Assembly (NCBI GenBank): GCA_013420905.1
Contig: JAAXNY010000009.1
Location: 3,162,001-3,226,000, forward strand
Length of the DNA stretch: 64,000 bases
DNA from: Collybia mongolica
Taxonomy: Eukaryota > Basidiomycota > Agaricomycetes > Agaricales > Clitocybaceae
Direction: 5' to 3'
Shown here: in pieces, positions 55,865-64,000 of the stretch
How positions within the stretch are numbered: the first letter of the stretch is position 1
How the letters are laid out: every line of letters starts with the position of its first letter
Program-made: the position numbers and the translations under genes
The notes under the pieces: generated by a model
Told to the model about the DNA's origin: nothing
The model's database searches: none
What the model saw: the letters and a program-made list of their open reading frames with translations, nothing else

Positions 55865-58673
55865 TCAAATGGTAATAGTACCCTCGGGCAGACCCAGCTG
55901 ATCCTTGCTGCGATGCTCAAGCTCCTCACCATTTAACGAACTCAGCAACGCTGCTATACGCGGAAAAGCGACCATGCCATCAAGTGTTTCGTCGTCAAAT
56001 TTAGGAGACCCGCCTCCATCAGCATCCGCGCCCCCATTCCCCACATTAAGAACTCTTTTAGCATGAGAGTTATTATTCATGTTCCTCCTGTTGGTAGCAC
56101 CAGCCACCTGTTCGGCTTTGTACTCTCGGACTTCCGACCTCCAGAATATCTTTGCTCCAATACCCCTACTAAAGGCGCCCAAAAGTTTATCAAGGCGGGG
56201 AATAAAACCCTGGAAGGATGGGTGGACGAAGCTTTCAATGGTGTCGAATTGCGTGAAAAATACGGTCTTCCTTCCAGCGAGGTCATGCCAAGCCACACTA
56301 GCGTCGAACCAGTTGTTGAGTCGGGGCTCGGGTAACCGCTCAAGCGGGGCGTTGGGTATAAATTTGTTTCGGCAACACAGGAGTAGGATGACATAGACCA
56401 ACGACTCCAGATCGTGTCGATAGAGATGACGCGTGTTGGCTGTAAGGAGATCAATGGCCATATAAGGGGGGGTCCCAGTCCGCTGCGAGGAGGTTTGGTC
56501 CCCCTGGTCCACATTTTTTCGGAGAGATGACAAATCGAGGTCGTTCAAAACACCATATATTTTCCCGTCGATGATGCGATACATGACGTTACCAGAACTG
56601 ATGTCCCGATGAAGGATATAAGGGTAGTCGTAGAGCCACCGGTGGCCTGAGATCATGTGTCAAGGAAGTACATTTTTCATAGATAAATGTATCCAACTTA
56701 CACAGGAAGATGTCGTAGAAAGCTTGGGCATATCCTAAGAGAGATGGAAGTGTAGTGATCTTGTGGAGTTTTTCCTGAATCGAGATTCGAAGAACTCGAA
56801 CCTCGTAGTTGAATTTACCGTTGATATAATCAGCCTCACTGAAAAATACGGCCAACTTCGTTTGTGGCATGGGCTCCTTCTCGGATTCGATTTCGAAATC
56901 TTCGGAATAAAGAATGTTCGGTAGGTGATTGAGCGCCCAGTGCCTGTCGAGGTCCTCGACAAGGTCTTGTGCATCACCCAATTTGGCCGCCGCTTCCTTC
57001 AATTTCCCACTGCCCCGTAGCTCTTCGGCTTCCTTACGAAGAACAGCCCGTCTCGCCTTCCTTTCTTCAACCAGTTCTTCCCCTTTCTTCCGAGCCAACT
57101 CGAGCAGAGCGATTTCGCTCTGGCGGGTCCCACCGGGCCAACTGACTTTCACAACTAGCTCCTGCTCCTTCCATTCCTTGATACCCTTACAGCGGGCCCC
57201 AATCACACAAGTTCCACGCCCAATAATACCGGGCTGGTGATACATGATGTCTTGCAACGTCAAACGCACGGGTTGCTTTCCAATTTTCCCCTGCAGATGC
57301 AATTCCAAATCCTTCAAGCACTCGCGCTTCGTCGTAAAAGAATCGACTTCGCGGTGGTATGCGGTATCACCGCTTGGCGTTAGCGTGAATGAATTCTTGA
57401 CGAGAGGGAGGAATCCCCATTGTCTGGGTGTGAGGCGGTGGAAGGCGATAAGCATCGCCAAGAACATAGTCTCTCCGGCGGGTGTCCTTAGGTTAATAAT
57501 ACTGGTGGTGACAACAGCGGAACGATCTGCATACATCAGCTGCAGATGATCACGGTCGACTAGTGTCAGGAATGCATGTGATCGAAGAATGGACAGTTCG
57601 AGCATTTCCATGAGGTAGCGCGCACATTGTAGGCGGGCCCCTGCCGTTTTTTGGTTTTCGGTAGGGGGTGAGGTGGAATGTACATTTGATCTCGTAGACG
57701 CAGTCGGTGTTTGTGATGTACGAGGAACTTTGTTAGCAGTAGACCCAATATCCTCGTGTTTGCGTTTTTTGCTGGTGGAAGTTTTCCGGCATGGCGTGCG
57801 ATGCGCAGATAGTGGGTCCTCTTCGTCTGTGGTAAAACGTTCGTATGGCACTCCTATATTATAACAATGAAAGAACATACCGGGTTTCTTTGCTCGTGGA
57901 GAATCGCGACCCCTGTCTAATGCAACATCACTGTCTTTCATTTCCTCAATGTGCACAATCATTGGCCAAACCAAAGGGCCTCGATCCTTCAAAGGTTTAA
58001 ACTTTCCCGTAATGTCGGGATTGAGGCCCTGAAAGATGCCTTGAGCAATATATTTCGGGTGATTTCTTTGGAAATGCAATAAGCGATGTTCCTCTTTGCG
58101 ATGTGCAACATTGCAGAATCGATTTATGAGGGAAATCGTGTGGTTATAAAAGTTTGCTTGCGGTTCATAGAGTGACGGCTCTACAGCTCCAGGTTTGTCA
58201 CAGAGTGTGAAATACGCATCTCGGAGTTTTCGATAACCGTCATCCCGAAGAATAGCACGGATTATTCTGTGGTACTCTTGTCTCGGAGAGTCCCAGTTTT
58301 CAGGAACGTGGAGGAGGTTCTGCAGCCCTTGCTCGAAAGAAATATAGACACGATGCTTTGACAAATCCACGCGGATGTACTCATCGTAATCTTCGCAAAT
58401 GCGCTGAGCCTGCTCCTCCGACCCATTGGTGTCGTCGCGGCAAGACCGACTGGCTGAACCGTGATTGTTGGGCGTCCCCTGGATGATGGTGGCTGATGGC
58501 AGGTTGGGTTGTCTGCGAGGGGGACTTGGGGTGGTTGGCGAATCTGCAGGCGAGGAGTCCATAACAATAGCACAGGACTGTGTGGGGGGACCTGAAGATG
58601 GCCTATAGGAATCGTGGATGTCGGGTTGTAGGGAAGGAGCCAGTTCAAGAGGCAGAACAGCAAACAAGGTCAT
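55865..58673 (-). CDS. FunK1-type fungal protein kinase, right copy
   Basis: This is the second FunK1 gene, with the same two-exon structure as the left copy: 58673-56702 and 56646-55865, joined across a 55 bp intron (GTAAGT...CTCAG), giving 917 residues. Catalytic motifs are LVVKVSWPGG, HRDISSGNVM and NDLDLSS. It begins 38 residues earlier than the left copy (MTLFAVLPLELAPS), but MDSSPADSP at about 58562 aligns with the left start and could be the true one. The C-terminal tail ends LGLPEGTITI, as in the left copy. It is divergent from the oxidoreductase gene, with starts 482 bp apart. No damage is seen. This copy is the better candidate for the functional gene. Its substrate is unknown. Confidence 0.88.
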
Positions 58674-59154
58674 GATTTTATACCCTCGGACACGATGGCC
58701 AAAGATACCGGAGATAGTTATCGATAATGGCTTGCTTTAAGCCCCGCGATAGCCCAGAACTGAGCTCAGAACAGCCAACAATGGGTCCTAGATTAACTGA
58801 ACTTGAAAGTCCTTACCAATAATAATAATATGTGCCTCACGCGACACCATCACAGACCACGTGAGCGCGTCGGAGATCAGAATAATTATCACCAGGGGGC
58901 AATTCCCGGTAAACCATCGTTAGGATCTGACCTTGATCTGATTATGAACAGGCCTGGCTCTGGGGATTTTACAACTAACCCAGTCGTTTAGACAACGAGT
59001 CTCCGAGTCATTAACGGTAGCCTGCAGCAACACGTAGTCGGCGCAGCGTCTTTATTTATCCAAATGGCGAACACTTGAAACGCGTTTGAAGCCAATCCCT
59101 CAAGCTTTATAAACAACTCACGCCACATACGACTCGATATTGATACGCATCACC
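58674..59154. promoter_or_regulatory. Divergent promoter region, FunK1 / oxidoreductase
   Basis: The 481 bp between two divergent starts should hold both promoters. A TATAAA box lies at 59108-59113, 42 bp before the oxidoreductase ATG, and is kept in the left copy. CCACGTGAGCGCG (about 58858) is shared by both copies and includes a CACGTG E-box, a possible bHLH site. Confidence 0.5.
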
Positions 59155-60109
59155 ATGTCTCAAAACGTTCTTGTCCTTGGAGGTTCTAGGAATATAGGTT
59201 ACTTTTCAGCTCTTAGATTCCTTAGTAAGTCTCCCGCCTGTTTCCTTTACGTTACAAGCCCTCTGATCTTCTTGCCTTCACCTATCACATTAGATACAGG
59301 AGCAACGACCACCTTCCTACTGCGATCGCCGTCAGTGTTTGATAACGACAAGGACATACAAGAGTACATTAAATCTGGAAAAGCGCACCTTGTAAAAGGG
59401 GATGCTCTCGTCGAGGTTGATGTTCAAAGGGCTTGGAACGAAGCAGGAAAGCATGGCAGAGTGGATCTGCTGCTATTTACTGTTGGTAAGCGCAACAAGA
59501 CGTGTAGCTCTCGTATTTCACCATTGACCATCCCCAACCAACCCACTAGGAGGCACACCGAAATTTCACCCACTCAAGGGCTTCGTCATAACACCACCAA
59601 ACCTCGTAACCCAATCGCTCCTGAACGCCCTCTGCACAATGCCTCGCACGACCCCGGAGACAAAGGTCATCACCATTTCCTCCACCGGCGTCACACGCTC
59701 ATCACACGCCGCTCTCCCTCTTGCCCTTAAACCCCTCTATCGGTACTTCCTCGCTGTACCGCACAAAGACAAGATTGGCGCAGAACGTGTCATCGCGCAC
59801 TGTGCAGGATGGCCCTGGAACTCTCCTGAGAACGCGGAACCTGGCGAGGATATTATAGGCCCGGGGGATTGGACACACCGCGCCGGGCTGCCGGCTGCGG
59901 GCGCTCTGAAACAAGTGCTGGTTATTCGACCGGCGCTCTTGACTGATGGGGAATGCGTTGCTGAAGGCTCGGGAAAGTCCTATCGGGTGAGCGAGGATGA
60001 ATTGAGGGGTTGGACTGTTTCGCGGAAGGACGTCGCACATTTTGTGGCGGACGTTGTTTCAAACCGATGGCATGAGTTTGAGAACAAGGTCGTCAATATT
60101 GCGTATTAG
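59155..60109 (+). CDS. NAD(P)-binding oxidoreductase (epimerase-like, SDR fold)
   Basis: This is a probable atypical short-chain dehydrogenase with a Rossmann fold; the substrate is unknown. Three exons, 59155-59224, 59294-59485 and 59550-60109, give 273 residues. The start MSQNVLVLGGSRNIGY carries the nucleotide-binding Gly motif, followed after the first intron by TGATTTFLLRSPSVFD. Exon 3 begins GTPKFHPLKGFVITPPN and includes TKVITISSTGVTRSS, RVIAHCAGWPW and VLVIRPALLTDGEC, then ends FENKVVNIAY. Both introns are GT-AG. It is convergent with TYR1 (170 bp apart) and divergent from FunK1. A dead copy sits at 12255-12921. The exact enzyme class is inferred from the fold only. Confidence 0.88.
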
Positions 60110-60279
60110 GTTGGGCGTCGAATATAGACACGACTTCCCCGTTCTCTGTTCAATTGTAAGATATCAGTGTTCCCTGTAATGCAAAATCAACTGTTTGATG
60201 GTTCATCGCGAGTGATGTTTCAACATTTGTATAAACCCAGTACGTACACCAATTTGTTTCTTGTCACTTCGTACGTCCC

Positions 60280-61939
60280 TCACGAAGCGCTACCCTTCAC
60301 CTCGACCTCCTCCCTTCTGATCTCACTCTCCATGATAGCTTTGATCATCTCACTGCCCAATTTTCCCGCCTCCTCGAACCTAGCCTCGAAAAACGTTCTC
60401 GTCTGCTCAAACCGCCTCCTATACAGCTCAAAGCTCCCAAAGCTCACACACTGACTCCACCCGCGCGCCGCCACAACAAACTCAAGGTCGTCGGCGCGGT
60501 GCCACGTATCGTATAACGCCGAATGCATCGCGCTCCCCAGGAGAGACGGGGAGAGGAACAGGTGCTCCGCAACGCCGAGGAAAAGCCGGAAGATGGGCGT
60601 TGCTGCGAGTGCCAGGTGGTGGTATGGCTTGATCCCCAGGTGGGCCCAGCAATCCACCATCGCGAGCAACGAGAGGTGAGAGTTGGGTCTGTACTTGGAT
60701 GGAGGAGCGCTGGGCGAGGACTGGACGTCTGTGTCTATGGAGGGACGGGCAGAGGGGGCCATTTTACCGAGGCTAAAGCGGTCGAGGATTTCTTGGGACA
60801 GCAAGATCGGCTGCCGCCCTCTCTGATTTGAATCGTCGAACCTGTTTCCAAAGACCGTCTCCCGGCCCCACTCAACTCTTTCTCTAAACTTCTTCAGCTC
60901 CTCCTCTGCACCACTCCCGCCCGCCAGCATGAGCTTGAACAGCTCGCTCGCGCTCTTGGCGTACTGGTCGATCTGGACCTTGGCGCTGGGGTTGAGAATG
61001 GCGAGCCCAGCGTAGACGTGCCAAGCATTGGAGTAGATCCGGAGCGTGAGGTTGACCTTTGCGGTCTCGATGCCGCCCACGTAGAGGCCTTGCTCCCAGG
61101 GGTAGGAAAGCGCCGAGGCCCAGGCGGTTCCCATGCTATGTCGAGGACATTAGGTATATGCGAATGTGTAGTTGAGCAGGGGCTACCTCAGAAATGCGGC
61201 GTGGGTTACGGCTTGGGTATTTGCGGTGACGAGGTCGTGTTCTTCGTAAGACAAGTAGACATAGCGCGAGCGGAAGCAGCGCAAAATGGCTTCCACGAAG
61301 GCAAGAGCTTCAGGCGGTCCCCGATGTCTGATCAGGACCTGCAATGGGTCAATATTAAGTATACTAGAGTAGACACGACAACGTACTAGAGGTTGTCCCA
61401 CGGGGTTCACTGCTGGTCCGTGCAGCGAGTGACAAGAAACGATGTGAGTATCGGGTGGGAGGAATTTTTCGAACGCTGCCCGTTCGGGTGCCTTGACGGA
61501 CGTCTGGCCAGCCACGATCGCATTCAACTTGGTTGCTGCGCTGTACAGTGAGCCCATGCCCTCTCCCGTTCATGCGCACTGGGTGACGTACACGGCCCAT
61601 ACTGCTCAACCACCCGATCGATGAACTCGGCCTCAACAGAGTATATGATGAAATCGGACGACCGGGCGACAGCGTGGCCGTCGACGAGAGGGGTTACGTT
61701 CGGGGTTGATGCGTATTGGCGCTCTAGATCTTTGTGTTTCTCGGGACGATCACAGACGTGGATTCTATTCGCGGGAATGTAAGATGGGCGGGCTCGCGAT
61801 CACGGATTTGAGCTCACTTTCCCCATCCTGCCTCGGAGAGAACCCTCGCGTACATCTTCCCCATCGCCCCCATACCTATGAGCCCGATTGTGGGTTGTGC
61901 ATCGATTGGAGAGGACGGGAAGATATTTGCGTCAAACAT
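60280..61939 (-). CDS. TYR1: Prephenate dehydrogenase
   Basis: It converts prephenate to 4-hydroxyphenylpyruvate with NADP+ in tyrosine synthesis, probably in the cytosol. Five exons join in frame: 61939-61818, 61764-61594, 61540-61387, 61338-61187 and 61135-60280, giving 484 residues, close to the roughly 450 of the yeast enzyme. The N-terminus has the Rossmann motif IGLIGMGAMGKMYARVL, then HVCDRPEKHKDLERQY and FIIYSVEAEFID. The middle has AGQTSVKAPERAAFE, IVSCHSLHGPAVNPVGQPL and YEEHDLVTANTQAVTHAAF. The fifth exon begins MGTAWA and carries the helical C-terminal domain. The start MFDANIFPSSP is the first ATG in frame. All splice sites are GT-AG. It is intact and ordinary, so it marks where normal host DNA resumes. 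Confidence 0.92.
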
Positions 61940-62642
61940 GGTTTTGGTGGGAGTTTGAAAGACGTGGCCACCTATTGACGCCTTTCTTGCATGATCTCAA
62001 GCATCGGTTCTGTTCCGAATGAGGACCATATGGTCCCACAAGAATTATTTGATGAGTAGTGTGCACGCAAGAGTTTCGCGTATCAACCAGGCATTATAAA
62101 ATTAAAATAGCCTATGCGTACATGTATACAGTACCCTGAGTCCTACCGACTCCGTTGAAATAGGTATTTACCACTATCTACGTCGTTCGCTCTGTCCGTG
62201 AAAAACTCAGAACACCCCGTTCTTGTTGAAAACAAGCCCCCCAGTTACCTTCTCAGCTAGTGGCCGGAGGAATGGAGGATCGGCAGATGCGCGAACGTGG
62301 ATTCAACCATCTTGTTGAGGACCTCATTGTTCTGATGCTGGTCGGTCTCGCAATTGCCTTGCAATACCTATTCACAAAGTTGTACTATATTACTTACTAG
62401 AAGTGAGTAATGGAGTTTTATTGAAGGTCACACCAGTCCAATCGGCGTTGCTTCCTGACGACCCTTGGAGAAAGATTTGAGATCAAGTAGAATCACGCGT
62501 TCGCCCGCGCACTGCGAAACTTCACGACGTGCAGTTTCATCTACACACTTTCAACACCACCAGGGCTGACTCGTTCGCCGTTGATTATCCTCGGTAGGCC
62601 ATAATTGTTTGTCATAAATATTCCATATTAGGGCTCATGCAC
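61940..62642. other. Intergenic region between TYR1 and GTPase-like gene
   Basis: It is the upstream region of TYR1 on one side and the 3' flank of the GTPase-like gene on the other. Apart from a short plus-strand frame at 62272-62400 nothing is supported. Confidence 0.4.
62272..62400 (+). CDS. Short ORF with one predicted membrane helix
   Basis: This 42-residue frame, MEDRQMRERGFNHLVEDL, continues into a hydrophobic stretch (IVLMLVGLAIALQYLF) and ends KLYYITY. It could be a short membrane protein or the end of an unseen spliced gene (a possible acceptor CTTCTCAG lies just upstream). No family was recognised. It may be chance. Confidence 0.2.
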   Translation: MEDRQMRERGFNHLVEDLIVLMLVGLAIALQYLFTKLYYITY

Positions 62643-63998
62643 TCATGCGTCCCATGCCTCATCTGTGTCGTGCACCCATGACGCATGCAATGCTTGGATC
62701 GAGCTCAGCTGTTTAAAAGCTTCCTCACTGTTGATAGTGGAAGAGTTAATCAACTCGATGATCTTCTTTATCGTCACATCGGCTCCGTCCGTATCCAAGA
62801 GATTGACCTTCTTGCTGAAGTCGTTGATTTGGGTATGGAGGTAATCCAACTCGTTAGAGCTGTGGTATACGCGGATCGCTAGTTTGATCAGGCGGCGTGT
62901 GATGGGGACGGTGACTCGGTCTGGGTGTGTTGAACCTGCCGGGAGGCCACTGTGTGGTACTTTAGCTGCCAGGATTCCCTGAATCCAGAACAAATTTTGC
63001 ATAACCAGGGTGAGGTCGAGGATGTACGTCATGAGCCGCCGTAGGTGTAGACGACTATATGCAAAAAGAATCAGGTAGAGGGAGTAAAGTAGAACAAGGA
63101 CACGTTACGATTTCTGGTAAACCTCGCGGACCCAAACAGCAAACACAAGGCCGGTAAGGATGGGAACTACAATAAGCGCTGCAGGCCCAGAAAGTGCGGA
63201 TAAGATACCTGCCGTAGCCCCGAGCAGTGGGAGCCCGGCTACTCTGCATGAAAGCTGAGTCAGGTGGTGCACAACCATAGCCTTTACAACAACCTACAGG
63301 ATCTTACTTGGTTTGCGTCCCCCCGACGGTTCAACCGTATTTACCATCAATGCTTTGAACTGATTCGAATACAGAAACTATAAATCACCGTTTAGAGCGG
63401 AAGGGTGAAAATATAATAATGTATTTACCCTGTGCCGATCATCCAAGTCCCAGACGTTCACAATATCGAGATGAATAACCTCCAAACATTCCTGCAGGGT
63501 GACTCCAGGAAAGCTTGTACTGGATGCCAAGCCTTTCCAGTACTCTGAAGCGCTACGTCAGTTATTACATCTGGCGCGACAGAATTACACACTTCGTTTT
63601 CCAACTCTGTAGTATAGATGAGTAACATGAAAACCGCTTAGCTCGTGGAGACTCACTCAATGGATGTCCGTATCTTTACGTTCGCATTAACCTTCTGGGA
63701 AATGCCGGTCACGATGGCAGCATCTGCTATGTAATTCTCCACATTTGTAAATGTAAGATTGACCAATTCGCTAAGGGTGGAGGTATATTCCGATTTCGCT
63801 ATGCTCAACTTCAGAATCCGGAGCCGGGAGAGGACAATTGACGTTCAACATACTCGAGACCGTGATATATGGTACTGTGCTCTTCACAAGTGCTTTGAAG
63901 GGTGAGATGCATTCCGTTTCTAACTTCGCTTGTGCCTTTTCTCTGACTTCCCCGATAGTGGGCTCTAATCCTCGTTTCACCATGGCTAGCTTTTCCAC
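62643..63998 (-). CDS. GTPase-like protein, C-terminal part, runs off the window
   Basis: This is the 3' part of a multi-exon gene whose start lies beyond base 64000. Pieces in order: KLAMVKRGLEPTIGEVREKAQ..FKALVKSTVPYITVSSM (63998-about 63790); KGLASSTSFPGVTLQECLEVIHLDIVNVWDLDD (about 63540-63440); a segment with FKALMVNTVEPSGG; a hydrophobic stretch GILSALSGPAALIVVPIL..VFAVWVREVYQ (about 63230-63110); then TYILDLTLVMQNLFWIQG to EAWDA (63032-62643). I recall this C-terminal pattern from mushroom proteins with an N-terminal G domain, which would be outside the window. The hydrophobic stretch may insert in a membrane. Function is unknown. Exon borders are approximate. Confidence 0.55.
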
Positions 63999-64000
63999 GC

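Overview
This window looks like a repeat-rich piece of a basidiomycete (Agaricomycetes) nuclear genome. The evidence is the fungal-specific FunK1 kinases, GT-AG introns of about 50-65 bp, a fungal-type prephenate dehydrogenase, and transposon families I know from mushrooms (Plavaka/Tnp2, pogo, alpha-kinase and integrase-like genes). Genus and order cannot be read from the sequence. Nothing prokaryotic was seen: no operons, Shine-Dalgarno sites or CRISPR arrays.

The window is framed by two direct copies of one host segment, a FunK1 kinase gene (-) divergent from a small NAD(P)-binding oxidoreductase gene (+). The right copy (about 55.38-60.11 kb) looks intact. In the left copy the FunK1 gene (1.06-3.76 kb) is still open. 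About 8 kb of mobile DNA separates it from its partner, which is a decayed pseudogene (12.26-12.92 kb) cut off by a retrotransposon LTR. Beyond the right copy the window is ordinary host DNA: TYR1 prephenate dehydrogenase (60.28-61.94 kb) and the 3' part of a GTPase-like gene (62.64-64.0 kb).

A three-level nested insertion lies between the copies. A Ty3/gypsy-type LTR retrotransposon (12922-37185) has two LTRs of about 1.22 kb, a tRNA primer-binding site, gag, protease, RT-RNaseH-integrase and a polypurine tract. It also has two multi-intron genes on the opposite strand between pol and the 3' LTR. A 10.1 kb Plavaka (CACTA-like) DNA transposon (21314-31401, 3-bp target duplication AGT) sits inside it. 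That transposon carries its transposase, an Spt5-like NGN/KOW gene and a small acidic-tail gene. An 820 bp hAT remnant (29867-30686, 8-bp duplication TTACTCTC) sits inside the Plavaka. Without the insertions the retrotransposon would be about 14.2 kb.

The 37-55 kb stretch is AT-rich and full of decayed elements. It holds an integrase-like pseudogene, an alpha-kinase gene split by a non-coding element that also occurs inverted at 8.15-10.88 kb, a Tc1-like element with 212 bp terminal repeats (49425-51040), and a pogo-like element (51513-54917). The pogo transposase has kept its frame but has five stop codons, all explicable by C-to-T change. An unfamiliar transposase-like gene of 877+ codons with one frameshift lies at 4.17-7.35 kb.

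Most likely undescribed: the large gypsy element with antisense cargo (one product has a Zn2Cys6-like cysteine cluster), the Plavaka element with an Spt5-like gene, palindromic subterminal repeats and a 232 bp palindrome between its divergent genes, and the D / CxxH / E transposase-like family at 4.2-7.3 kb.
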